Below, one piece after another: positions 1 to 12,182 of a DNA stretch of 64,000 nt (position 1 is the stretch's first letter; every line of letters begins with the position of its first letter). The DNA is from Membranipora membranacea (Eukaryota > Bryozoa > Gymnolaemata > Cheilostomatida > Membraniporidae): the NCBI GenBank assembly GCA_914767715.1, contig OU612074.1:19764062-19828061 (forward strand). The letters are read 5' to 3'. A program made the translations under genes and the position numbers. Under the pieces are notes generated by a model that did not search any database, was not told the origin of the DNA, and worked only from the letters and a program-made list of their open reading frames with translations.

Positions 1-122
1 CAAATATCCTAACAACTCCACCGTCAAATATATCAACTCCTCAACATCAAGAATTGACCAGCAAGTTGCTGTTAAAACACTCGGCGGCACAGATCAAGCA
101 TCCACTCACCTTATTCTTACAG

Positions 123-187
123 CGAGATGATGAACAATAAGGTTCCCTATTTAGAAGCCATCAACGTAGGAGGCTACGCCAAGTATG
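123..187 (+). CDS. possible internal exon at the left edge (doubtful)
   Basis: A 65-nt stretch lies between a pyrimidine-rich acceptor (ending cttacag) and a good donor (G|GTGAGAG). In the phase C|GAG it reads EMMNNKVPYLEAINVGGYAKY without a stop. The flanking bases 1-128 are also open in a second frame, so the exon call rests mainly on the splice sites. It would belong to a plus-strand gene entering from the left, but I found no following exon in the next 12 kb. I do not recognise the peptide. Confidence 0.2.
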
Positions 188-190
188 GTG

Positions 191-1320
191 AGAGTTTTAA
201 AATAAAGTACAGCCGCTCAAAGTCAAAGTGCTTCTCAAGGTTATAATTAAATTGAGAGGATGAATATATTGGCCTGTCTTTAAAGGATGGGTGGGTGCCC
301 CTACCTCCCTGATCTAACACATACAGGCTCCAAGGCTATTATCATGTATTGGCCTTGCCTTGGCGAAATCTCTTTAATAGGCGGGTGGGTGCCTTCTTCA
401 GCCCCCCCCCCCCCCCGATCTTTTACGGACAAACTCCCAGGCTATTATCATATATTTTATGTCTAATCATAGCCTACTGTCAATAAAACCTTGTTTGTAA
501 AGTAGCAATATAAACCATTATTGTAACCTTCCCATTACCAATCCTTAATATTTACCATCAGCTATCTAAGCTGCTATTGTTATAGATAATGATCCAAGGC
601 CACTAAGGACAGAATTAGTCAGCTTATTATTATGTCAGCTTATTTGTTTTGTCCACACTTCATTCAGATAGATAGGTAGGGTCCTCTATTTGTAGGAAAA
701 GCTGTGAAATCAGAGGGGCTTTATGTAATAATATCATAATTGTTGCTGGTGAAATCATGATGTACTTAAATTAAAGTACACAACAAGGCCATGCCTTCTG
801 CATCCCCATTATTACGACAATGATATCAAAGATTATTTCACTATTTCAAATTTTAAGCTGTGAAGGTACAATAATCATACTGCAACTTTCAAGATCTACA
901 AACTATTCCATAATATAATAATTGTCCCCTCCCTCCCCCATTGAACGGATTCCCACCCTCTCTGATTGAACTTGGCTGTGAATGGTAGTTGATTTGCCTC
1001 CTAGTTATATAGAAAGCCTACTTTTTGAGCGCAAAAAGACATGCAGCAATGATCATCTAGTGAGCCCATGCAAGGAATCAATCAAATAAGGATGAGAAGA
1101 TGTTCAGTAACAGCCTGGAGGGAAAGTAATGATTTTTCATTCTGTAAACAGAACCCTGAGTTCAGCAATCAATCAATTAGTTCCTTCATAACATCCACTT
1201 GATCATCATCATAAGTCTCTACAACTGCAGTTGTAGTTATCCTAAAATAACTGTTTCCCCAATAAACTCCGGTCCATTTATAGTCTCGATAACCTTTAAA
1301 ACCTTGATGTTGCTTGGTTT
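191..1320. other. intergenic, no gene seen
   Basis: AT-rich DNA with a poly-C run at about 402-417. The ORFs here are short and show no recognisable domain or exon-like boundaries. Confidence 0.6.
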
Positions 1321-1471
1321 TTTGTTTCCGGTATCAGAACGGGTCTACGGACTGGATCTTGTTGGGGCACAGGAGCATTTGAGGTCGGATGCTCTTCCTG
1401 ACACCACCGCTACACGGGACGTCTCGATTAAAAGACCCATGCCTTACCCATTGCACCACTGCTGCTACTAA
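1321..1471 (-). mobile_element. tRNA-derived SINE (tRNA-Lys-like head)
   Basis: Read on the minus strand, the element opens with an A-box-like tggtgcaatgggtaa. An anticodon-loop-like cttttaatc follows (TTT, lysine-like), and then the block gtgtcaggaagagcatcc. From memory, that last block resembles a conserved SINE core or tail (gtgtcaggaagggcatccgg) found widely in marine animals. A short ORF overlapping it on the plus strand is only a shadow. No clear target duplication was found. Confidence 0.6.
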
Positions 1472-3993
1472 CTGTTTCCCCAATATGCCGATAATATTTA
1501 AGATGATGCACAGCTGAGGCAGATGTGCGCAATGACAGTATCAGGTATTTACGATCAGCGGAAATTAGCCAATAATGCTCACTTTACACCACTTCCCACC
1601 AGATAGCAGTCAACATAATCACTGGTATTATTTATTTGTCAAACTAATAAAGGACTTTGTAAAGTCAACAAGTCTGAAAAAATTAATAAAATATGTCTAG
1701 GTGAGTCATATATGGCTTCAAGGAAGGATTAAGTCCTGTAACAATGCTGTACTTGTGTTAGGTTATAATGTATCAGAGGTTTATCACACAGGGGTCTTTG
1801 CACACAAAGGAACATTGTTCTTTTTCCCAACATTTTGACACAATTTATTGCAGTGTGATTCAATCAGCTTGACTTTATGTCTTTATGAGGAATGCATATT
1901 TCCAAATTATAGGTTTGTTACGTTTGATTAATGTGTCATATTCTGCTGTATAGAATAACATAATATTATACACACTGCCATAAGTCTCGCTCCAAACAGT
2001 GGTTAATTTAGCAGTTTCAGGCCATTTCCTGCAGGGGAGGTAATTACAGAGCAGTTCACATACTTTTGTTAGCCGGACTTAGTAGACTGGTATGTCTGTA
2101 GCTGGAAGCGGAAATAAAACAGCTGACTGGTTGATGGGAGAAACACTCGCCTTATCTTGTCTTATGAGGGGGACCGAGATGGATGATGGAATAAATCAGT
2201 CAGAAAACAGGCAATATTTGACACCCATCAAATTGTGAGGCCCAGGGGAGAAGCACTCAAATCTTGCCAAAATCTTTCCAAGTCACGATTTGTGAACTTT
2301 GCACAAAACATTACAATAATCCGTCAGACAGAAGAGATACCCTAAGCTTGTGCATTATGACTTAATAGACTATGTCATTAAACGCCCACAACATGTTGTG
2401 CTGAGAGGAAAACCTTCATGAGGATTATTTGAAGCCTTATTAGTGGGTGCCTTCATGGTAGAGTAGGTGGGAACCTAATATGTTACTCATGTATGATTCC
2501 GAATATTTCCATATTGTTATATAGTATGATTAAAGAGAGCCAGAGAGAGCAAATCTCTAAAAATCAACTCCAATCCAAAAACCCTATGCTGTAAGCTATT
2601 AAAAAAAACATTACTTTTCACCTAGTCTGAGCCATCCCCTCTCCCCTCAGACTCTCACACCACAACAGTTGCTCCCCCCCCCCCCCCACCTTGAGCCAGC
2701 TGCCCTGAAGGACGATGTAAGGCTGATGGGGAAAAGAATTGGAGGGTTAAACCTTGAGTCAGACTGATGTAATAAATTCATCTCTCTAGCGCTCATTGGG
2801 TTATCATGGAGTCCTCGTTGATCTAACAATGAGCTCCTCTTCTTAGTTATCATTGACACATAACCCTAAGGACATCTTCTTATCACTCAAAATGTTTGTC
2901 AACAAAACAATCACCTGCCTCGATATGTCACAATAATTAGCAGACACACTGAGGTAAGCCCTTCACCCACTTATTAGTGGTTAGCACTACAATGTAAGAT
3001 AATGATGTACAAGCTAATCAATCTACTGTGTAGATCAGCAAGAGAAACTCACAGGGGTGTAAACAGAATTTATTAACTCCCCTATTACAAGTTGCAGAAA
3101 CACTTGCATGAATATCCGTATGGTACTTTTTAAATTGAGACAATGCCTAACAATGTAAATAATTTAATGATGTCTGTCATATCCTGACCTCAAATTGAGC
3201 CATTGAAAAGGCAGCAACTTTTTAGTGCTTCTCTTATAAACGTTGGCCCCTTTGGGATGAAAAGACAATATAAACACGCCCCTGCAAAAACAGTGTACTT
3301 GATGTCCCCTCGATGTCAATAGAAATCAAATTCTGACCTGACTAGAAACAAAAGGAATGTCTTGATAAGTCATGTTTAGTATGATTCAATTCCACTTATG
3401 AAGTTTTGTTGAGGTTAAACCCCAAGAGATTTCTACTGATGATTAGTAGCTTAGAAACATGGCTACGAAATCGCCAAACTAAATTGACACAGGACAACAT
3501 TAGTACAGACACAGATGACTTTCCTTTGTCAGCTATTTGCTGATGACTAGATCACTGGGCGTTCAGCTGTGCATCCCATGAGGAAATAATTTAGATGTTT
3601 TGCATTTTTTATTTGAGATTATTTTGTGAGTGGTGAGATCGAAGTTAGAAATAAACGCACGGCATTCAAGGCCACTACGTGCAGCAAGTATTGACAAACC
3701 AAAAAGGGCGGACCAGGGAGGGCGGAACAAACCAGATTATTTTGTTTAAAATCGGGAGTTGTTCTTCCAGTAACAGACCACTTAGTACCAATAGTTTTTA
3801 CAAAGGCTGCAACGTTGAGCAATTTACCCTCAGTAATGAAACAAGAATTTCCAAATTGATGCCTATCAAGTCTACGACCATATTCTACCGAATCATGATA
3901 AATACCAACCCGGACTGAGAATTGGCAAACCAAATCAGCACTCAACATACTAGCTGAGAATTGAGCCGAGTTTGATTGTAGTATAGAGATATG
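1472..3993. other. intergenic, no gene seen
   Basis: No convincing exon on either strand. It contains a poly-C run near 2674-2690. The longest ORF is 3619-3948 on the minus strand, 109 codons, unrecognised and without supporting splice or promoter signals. Confidence 0.5.
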
Positions 3994-3998
3994 TTAAG

Positions 3999-4234
3999 CA
4001 GGACCGTAGTTAAGAAAAATGGTAGGGGAGGCAAAAGTTCAGGGCGAGTCCAAATCATCACCAGGAGGGGTACTGTACTCCTCCCTAAGCAATGTAAGGC
4101 ATATAATTAGTAAACGAAAATCCCAGAGATGCTGATTCTGTCATGGATTATTCAATTATAGTGTTTTTAGGCCACTGTATTTAGATTTCTAGGGGAGGCA
4201 GTGCTTCCCTGCCTCCCCTAGGACTACGGCCCTG
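3999..4234. mobile_element. MITE with terminal inverted repeats and TTAAG target duplication
   Basis: The 236-bp element begins CAGGACCGTAGT and ends in the near-complement ACTACGGCCCTG. It is flanked on both sides by TTAAG (3994-3998 and 4235-4239). The next block, taggggaggca, also recurs inverted near both ends. The right end carries an internal hairpin, CTAGGGGAGGCA (4189-4200) pairing with TGCCTCCCCTAG (4210-4221). It has no coding capacity, so it is a non-autonomous DNA transposon. The superfamily is uncertain: TTAA-type targets suggest piggyBac or Kolobok, whereas CAGGG-type termini also occur in other groups. Confidence 0.8.
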
Positions 4235-4239
4235 TTAAG

Positions 4240-6503
4240 TACCATTTGATGGTATTTGTGATAGGGGAGTTCAGCTGTATATGGCCGATAGAACAAATGT
4301 AAATGCTATAATTTGTGTTTGGAAGGAATTCCATAACTCTCGCTTACATATTCTCTGTAACACTTGAAACACCTGGGGAATATTGAGATGATATTCTCTC
4401 AGCGTAAGAGTATAGAGTTATGATATGCTAAATCTATGATACATAATAACTCTATGGTGTAAACATATAGATATCCTCACTCCGTGTTTTTATACTCAAC
4501 TCCAAAATCATAGACAACTGCATCAGGTCAACCAATTGTCAACTGCATGCGTCCCCCATAATTTTATCAGTTGGAGTTCTCGAATAGTCATGAGCGTAGG
4601 TATCTAGAATTCTCAAATTCCTCACACGAGTGATTTGGAGAACACCAACAAACACTCTAGCGGAGTGTTTTTTTAAATTGTTCAATGAAATTGGTCAACT
4701 GGTCAACAAACGCACATAATGGCAAACAATTACTCAAATATGATTGTAAATAAGCTAAAGTATCCATCGGCAGAGAGTGCAGCCTGTCAAGGTAGCGATA
4801 AAAACTATGTTGTGACATATCGTCTGGAGGGTACTCGAGAGGGGCTAGTGTAGTTCAATGAGTATATTCCTTTTGTTTAAGTGAACTGATTTATGCTTTG
4901 AAGGCTATACGTGGGAGGGGGTTTGTACTTAAATGCAGGTCAAAAAACCTATGGTCAAGGGTCACTTTTACCACCTTATCTTATGATCTGGGTGCTTCCG
5001 CTTACAGCTGCAGGAGACATGGGTACAAACTATCAAACAGCCAGAGAAATATCGCCACAAGGACATGCCTCAATGGTTCCCTCTTAGATTAAAATTCTGT
5101 ATACACACTGTACAGCAAAAAATCGTCTTACCTGTGTTGTCTGCGAATAATTATATCAGCGCTGAGAAACGATCCTGCTCTCTACGAAATATGACTACTA
5201 GCTGTCCGAAGGTTGTGACTCGATGAGTTTTAGTTGCAGTCCCGTCTAGACATCAGGTATTCACAGATATGTGGCCTAGCAGGAAACCACTGCAACGAAA
5301 TAGTAACAAAAAACCAGGTTATCTATAACAATAAAACAACAGTACGTAAATAATACAAGCTTACACTAATCATAACACAACATACCTGCCATACATTAAT
5401 CGTAAAAAAACCAGACCTGTCATATACAGATTTTTTTTTGCTGATAGTAGCTGTATACAGTATTCATTCGCAAAGTTGGTTAACTTAGAACCCTATCAGC
5501 CCTTGCCTCTCCACTCAGGGTGGGATAGACTCTTCTCTCCTGCCTGGGTGAATTCAAACTTCGTTGCAATAGCAATCAATTGAAAAAATTTAAAAGACCA
5601 TCGCATTAGCACTTCACTCTTATAATTTGCAGAAGTACATATTTTGTTTCCCACAGTTTTGTTGCATTGTAGATCCGTACATGGATTATTTATAGGTCTG
5701 CTTATAAACCAAGAAGCCTGGTCATTATTATGTTTTTTTTTTCACAGATGTAATCAGTGATCTTATTTCTAAGTTGCTAAATGTCAAGATGCAAGACTCA
5801 GCTAAGATTGCATGCAGTTACAGTGTCTGGTTTTAATTAAAATCTTCAGTACGATCGGCACTATAGCTTTACTGTGTGGTGGTTATAAACGGATAGATGT
5901 ACTTAAATGTATAAATGGATGCCTAAAATAGCCCATTTTTGATCCAGTTTTCATTATTGAAAACAGAGATAGTATATTATTATTAAAATCTATGAAATAA
6001 CCAATGACTGTATTTCACGTTTCAGTCAGTTCAACTCGGATCTAGTTTAAAAGTTGACCTGCATTGGCCAAGAATGAAAAAGAAGAGTTTCTAGTTTTTA
6101 ATTTGTCACCAAAACCTGCTATTCAAACACTTGAGATTACCAATTTTATAGGCCTACACGGCTTCAACATATATAAGGCAGTTGCCTTTTCCTGCTGCAC
6201 AGAGAAGATAACTTCTTTGCAGGCATTCCATTTTATCACGTGTGTCTACAATCTGCGTTCAAGTTGCATTAACAGGTGAGGTGATGTGTTTATTATTATT
6301 ACTTTGGTACGAGCATGGGCCGGGGCAATAAGATAAGAATTTAGTGCAACACTCACAAAAACCATGGGGTATATAATGTAGTCGTTTTGCATGAACAAAC
6401 AGCAAAAATGTAGGGGGACTTGACACTCACTCTATATACATGTAAAAAAACCGCATACTTTGCAGTGCGTCACTTTGGTACACAGCTCTGGCGATTGTTG
6501 CGG
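4240..6503. other. intergenic, no gene seen
   Basis: AT-rich sequence with short ORFs only. No recognisable domain, RNA or repeat. Confidence 0.5.
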
Positions 6504-6738
6504 ATTGAGCTTCTCGGCCTATTGGCTAAGATCAAAGTGTCATGGCCAATGGCTGATTAGTGCCTGTTTCAGTTTTTGGCAGCTTGCTTCCCACTCACGA
6601 TTAGGAGGTCCACCATGGCCTCACCTCTAGGATGCATTCTAGTTTACTAGGATGTATCACACTCTCAGTACGGGGACTCCAGGCAACTTACGTCCCTCTT
6701 TAGGGGCAGCCCACCCTCTGTTTTGTCATAAACAGGGG
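6504..6738 (+). mobile_element. U2 snRNA-headed SINE, copy A
   Basis: The head contains gcttctcggcctattggc followed by taagatcaaagtgt. This matches the 5' end of U2 snRNA apart from one base in the loop and one extra A. After a 17-bp insertion, tagtgcctgtttcagttt resembles the next U2 segment (tagtatctgttcttatcagttt). The rest is a body shared with copies at 54,187 and 58,520, including ccaccatggcctcacctct, ggatgcattctag and ggcagcccaccctctg. No clear target duplication was found for this copy. Confidence 0.8.
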
Positions 6739-8519
6739 GGAGCGTGCAGTGCTGTTTGGTTTTATAGTACAGTTTAGAGCATGTTGCTTATTCTCAAGTA
6801 TCTTCTGATGATATACAGTGCTCCTGAAGTAACAGTTACAGTGGTAATTGCAGTCTGCATGGGAACTACAGCAGCTTGTGAGTGTCGGGTAATAAAACTC
6901 ACCTCAATACTTGCTAGATGGAGTATCCAAGTCTGAGAGACAAACAAGTCGATGAATTCCCTCGTGTATGACTGCAGAGTAAAGTTTAATCCATTTAGGT
7001 ACAGTAAGAGAACTGAAATCTTGATAGCGATGCGTTTAGGCAGGTTATATAGCCACAACTCGGCTAATGTGAAAGCAAAAGCAAGCTTTCTGTTTTATAG
7101 TCCCACACTGCTTAAGACTTAAAGGAAAAATGCAGCGAATCTTGACGATAATTGTAACTTATTGATGGGAAATAATGACAAAGACTCCTTTGAGATGAAC
7201 TATCTAATGCATGATATACTGTCAATATAACAGGAATGAAATAATCAAAACATCTGACTGCAGGAAATCAAAGCATTATCAGTTATTTGATTGACTCTCG
7301 ATCATTCCACAGACAAAGAGATTATTGATTCAAAACAAAGACACTTTTTACAAGCACATTGAGTGCATAATCCTATTGTTTTGGTCATTGATTTTACACA
7401 CATAGGTAGAATCGGGCAGATTTAGCTGTTTGATGATAAACTGCTAATGTATCCTGAATCTTGCAGTGATACACATCCTCGAAGATTACATCATTGGTTG
7501 CTAAACTGACGGACTTGTAAAATTGTATTATAGCTAAAGACTTAAACCTGTGTGGACAGCCCTAGCCCTTGTGTTTCTGTGGTTGTCTCCACAGCTCTAT
7601 ACTTCAAACTGTAATAAGTTTAGTCCAATGTGTTTTGCCAAGTTTTATTTTGCAGTATTAGCATTCATATGAATGATGGGATTGTATTCTACTTGCAAAC
7701 AGGAAGACAACTCCACAAAACTTAGTTTGTACAAGTCTAGCAAAACATATAGTAGCATGATTGAATGGTTAGCTTCTCTTAGAAGCACTAGTCATTTGCA
7801 GCCATGTGCAAGATAGATAAACATTTGTGTTTACTCATTAGATTGCATGATGTTTGTAGTTTGACTAAATACTTTTTCAACAATAACTCCTAATAAGCGC
7901 AATGAAAAACATTTCACATTTAGCTAATTTTGGGGTAAATCAATGTTACTGGCAATATTTGGCTACCAAAGGAGAAGTTTGATAGAAAGTAGATAAGGTG
8001 AGTAAATGTTAGCTAGCGAGTTCCCTTTTTTTATCATGTGCGAAATGGTGAAAGACCATCAGTCTTGGATCCCTGGCTACATTCTTACCACCACATCTTA
8101 AAATGTTTCCGCCTTGTATAATTTCAACACAGTTTTTCTTGTGGGAGTATTTGCGAAACAAAGATCTGACTGATCTAACTTAATTTGATGTAAACCAATG
8201 AATTTTGATTGCGTAATAGTAACTTCTGCTGTATTTGATGATGAAATACACTTTACACCCACAAATTTATGGAACTCGATTGCGATACCTTGAAGCAGCT
8301 TGCCCTAATGTTCATGTATTTTTATTTCCACAGCTCTAGAAAATAAAATACTCTGCCTTAGCCTTGAAGAGGCTTTGAAAGTCGACTGCAATTCACTGCA
8401 TTTTTATGTTAGTTTGAGGTCGAGCTGAGACTAATTAAGAGGCTCTTCGAGCTATGGAAATGCCTCCGAGCTCGAGCTGAGGCCAAGGTTCAGCTGGCAC
8501 TTAACAACTCACACTATAG
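6739..8519. other. intergenic, no gene seen
   Basis: No supported gene. A 94-codon minus ORF (6774-7058) is hydrophobic and unrecognised. Confidence 0.5.
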
Positions 8520-8595
8520 CGAGCTGACGTGGGTTAGCATCAATATATATACCTTAACGCAGGAGGCCGGGGTTCAAATCCCGGTGGCGGCAGGT
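8520..8595 (+). mobile_element. degenerate tRNA-like sequence (SINE or tRNA pseudogene)
   Basis: The segment carries a clear T-arm/B-box (ccggggttcaaatcccgg) preceded at tRNA-like spacing by gagctgacgtgggttag, a weak D-arm/A-box. The acceptor stem does not pair and the T-loop has an extra base, so a functional tRNA is unlikely. The flanks are rich in gagctgag-type words, which suggests it is part of a longer degraded element. Confidence 0.45.
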
Positions 8596-11065
8596 TTGGT
8601 TATTGATGGTTTTTTTTAGCTCTATCATGGAAATGGCTGCATATTTCGAGATCGAGCCAAGAGGTGACAACTCAGCTCAATCTAGGCCGATCTCAAAATT
8701 CACATGGAAACATGGTGAATAACTCACTCCAAGATCTCCACCACCCACTTTTAATGTAAAAAATAGATTTGGTTGAGCTCAAGCGGTTTGGAGCCTGCAA
8801 TGAAACGTGTCAGCAATCACAATGGTTGCTGTCACTCTGTTTGAACCTGCTGGTGGGATGGATTTGTTTCTTCTGTTTTAAACAAAAGGCTTTAGAAACT
8901 GCAATCAAGCGTTCTACAGCACGGTGCATTTTCCGCACATGCAACAAAGACCTGAATATTTTTGAATTTTGTTTATTTTTTCCATAAGTTTCCAAATAAG
9001 AATATCTGATGATAGAAGAATTGTTAAGAATTGATAATATGAATATTGGAATGGAACAACCGCCAACCGTCAGGAACACAAACGCACACAACTATAGTAT
9101 TTGTGCATGCATACCACTGAATAGAGGTCCTCAGCTGAAGAACGAAGAGCCAAACATTGTTTTGAAGTCTTCTCCAGTCCTCTTTCACTGACATGACAGG
9201 TCCCAGCAGCATCAAGTCTCTCATGCCTAAGATTAGAAACTGGAATTAGAATATTTGGATTGCATTTCTTTCAACTTGAAGCACAAAATATTATGAGGCC
9301 ATAATGTTTCTCCCATGAAGTGGTTTTTGTTCTGCACAATCTTTTCATCTTTATACATCTCACCATCCATTCTGCTCAGGCCATCCCTACAAAACTCACC
9401 ATGCTGAGAACAAAGCTAGAAGCTGTGCCAAGTTTAGCGTCTGGAATTCCTACCACGACTCCGTCGAGGTATCTTTATATCTTGTCAAACCCTCCCATTA
9501 CCATAACTCTGCGCTAAATATAGCTATAATTTGAGTTATTTCTTTCCTTTATGAATGGGATCAGAGAGAGATATAATGTATTGATGTCCGCACAGCTGAG
9601 TTCAGTTTAAAGGATTATAAGAATTTGCGTGGAACGGAAGCACAGTTTTATTCAGTTAAAACCTCTTCACTTGAATAATTGAACTAAGAATATTACTGTT
9701 TTAAAATATTTTTAATTGGTGCCTTTAATGCTTGTTTATTAAAACCGCAGCCAAAATTTTTGGCAATTTGGCACAAAAACCAAACTTTCACTCAGGTTAT
9801 TTTGCTTCATCATTCAGGTTGTTTTTCATATCACACCCTTGTTATTAGCCTGGTTTCTAGCTGGCTATCATAGCCTTGTCATGCGGCCACTGGTGACAAG
9901 GCTATGGCTATGAACTTAGGCGACACAGCTCAAAACTTACATTGTTCAGTTTCTTGGTGGCTAATAACACTAGAATTTTGCTTAATGTACCTTGTAGGTT
10001 CAATAACTGGTAGGACACTGCTTTGTTTTGTGACTGGAGCCGTGTAGTAGAGCAAAATAATGACCATATCGATTAAAACTTAATTCAAGGAAAACACATC
10101 AAAGTCATCATACTAAAGACTAAAGACTGATTGAGAGAATTGCTAGGATTCTCTATGCTGAAATTGATTTGTCAAGCGAAAAATTTAAAACATGAATGGC
10201 AACCAAGGGAAACCTTAAAATTGCAACGATGACTTACTTGTTAAGATCTGATCATACAGTTATATTACATCATGAATTTCTATCTGTGCTTTACAAGTTT
10301 CTTGAATAAAAACACTGAGCCTATGATGACAAGCATGCTCATTGTTTTCAGTGTCATTTCCTGAAAGCTCTGACGTGCCGTGTCACCATGAATATATGAA
10401 CACCCGATCAAACTCTCATATCATAGATGGGCCTACGGATACTGTGTGGGATACATCCATTGGCCATTGGTGGCTATAAGTGGCGACTTCTTTGGTTTTT
10501 AATGGTGGCAGAAATAGTATCACTGGTCATAAACAGGATTACACGAGATCTTGAAGACCTAGCAGTGTTTATGCACGTTCTTATTTGACAATTGAAAGAC
10601 AACCCACATCGTCGTCAAACCAAGATTGTCCACCAATACTAGCATATTATGGGTTGTGGTTGGAGAGAAGGCTAGAATGATGGTTACCTAAATCCAGGAT
10701 TTTGAAGTGGCCAGACTTAAGCCAGGCATATCAACTCTCTATCTTTAGTAAAAGATAGAGGAAATTCAGTTTTGGCAAACTAGAAATGCAATGGATTGAC
10801 TCTCAAAATGGTAGCAAATGGAGGTCAGCCAATCTAAATTTTGACAAAGTGCACCCAAAAAGTATAACAGATTTAAAATATCATCACCAAATACTACATC
10901 TAATTTTTTCGTACCGGCGAACACTCAACGATCTACGAAGTCATTTCCAGGTTAGAGAGTACAGAGAGTCATCATGTGAGTACCCAACACGGGTAGGTTG
11001 GGAGTTAAGCCACCTCTTTGTCACAAAAACCAAATTGAGCCCTCATCGTATCATATCACTGTTAT
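8596..11065. other. intergenic, no gene seen
   Basis: Short overlapping ORFs on both strands with no coding signature that I can support. Confidence 0.5.
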
Positions 11066-11822
11066 TTTAATGAGATTAATAGAATCTCTGGTCTATGCAA
11101 AGAACTGGACTTATTACTTAATCCTTCTAAAACCCAAGAGATGCTTTTCTCCACTAAGAGAGATAAACCTGACAGTCCTACTCTAGAATTAAATGGTGTA
11201 AAAATAGATTTTTGTGACAATGTTAAATATTTGGGAGTTCTCTTTGATAACAAATTACGTTTCGAAGATCATGTCAATAATGTTGTGTCCAAAGCAAATC
11301 AGAGAATGTTTGTCATCAGAACCTTTAATTATCAGAGTACAAAGCCTTTAGCCTGCATGTTATTTAAAAGTTTTATTGTACCCATTCTCACCTACTGCCT
11401 ACCTATTTTGTTCACTAGTATTTATTCACGAGACAAGAAAGCTATGAGAAAGTTTTTTAAGCAAGGCGACAGACTAGGTCTTGATATTGGGGACCTAGAT
11501 TCAGTCATATCAAAACGTACAAAGCACCTGGCCCTGCAGATAATACATGATGACGAACATTTTTTAAACAATTTTCTTGAGAAACTCCCCTCAGGCAGAT
11601 ATCGCAGCCTTAAATACAGAACTGCCTGGGGTAAAGACTCATTCCTCAGACACTTGATTTTGATATTGCAAGATATTTTTTAATCCACTAGAAGTCAGAC
11701 TTTACTTTACTCATTTTGTTTATGTTTCTTTTTGGTATTCCCTACTCATGTAACAGTATAAACACTCAATCTCGCAGCATACCTAATGTTTGTGACAAAA
11801 TAAACCAACCAACCAACCAACC
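11066..11822 (+). mobile_element. 5'-truncated non-LTR retrotransposon (LINE, CR1/Jockey-like), 3' end
   Basis: An open frame from about 11,071 to 11,683 encodes the C-terminal part of a LINE reverse transcriptase. LNPSKTQEMLFSTKR is followed by the hallmark VKYLGVLFDNKLRFEDHV, then PILTYCLPILF in the thumb region. The catalytic core and ORF1 are absent, as expected from 5' truncation at insertion. The element ends in a short UTR and a tail, aaataaaccaaccaaccaac, typical of LINEs that end in simple repeats. It lies just upstream of the Ig gene promoter. Confidence 0.85.
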
Positions 11823-12103
11823 GATACGCAAATTATGATTGGCCATAAATCATTTAATGGAAAAAGCCTCAAATATTATCCCGATGCAGAGATTACAGAT
11901 TGATCTAGCCTGAAGGAAAGCGTGTCTAAAAACCGATGATCTCTTTAAACGCATCTGAGGTTTAAGCGTTAGTACTCTTAGTACGATCAGCCATGTGTTG
12001 ATAATCACCAGTCTATCATTAGATTACTGTTCGCTAATCTCCCATCACAACAAACCTCAGGAGTAACACACTCTGAGTAGAGCAGGAGGGAGCACCAGCT
12101 ACT

Positions 12104-12109
12104 ATATAA
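12104..12109 (+). promoter_or_regulatory. TATA box of the Ig-domain gene
   Basis: The sequence actatataagacag lies 79 bp before the ATG at 12,183. A start of transcription near 12,135 would give a leader of about 50 nt. The position suits a core promoter, but this is inferred from sequence alone. Confidence 0.5.
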
Positions 12110-12182
12110 GACAGGCCTGCAAACATGGAGGTCATCATTTCGCTGCAAATTGTGGTCTACTGTGGAACATATAGCAACGGAC

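Noticed and set aside
3619-3948. 109-codon minus ORF in the gene-poor left part
   Set aside because: No homology recognised, overlaps a plus ORF of similar quality, no splice, promoter or poly(A) support.
8520-8595. Functional tRNA gene
   Set aside because: The acceptor stem does not pair and the T-loop has an extra base; only the B-box is convincing.
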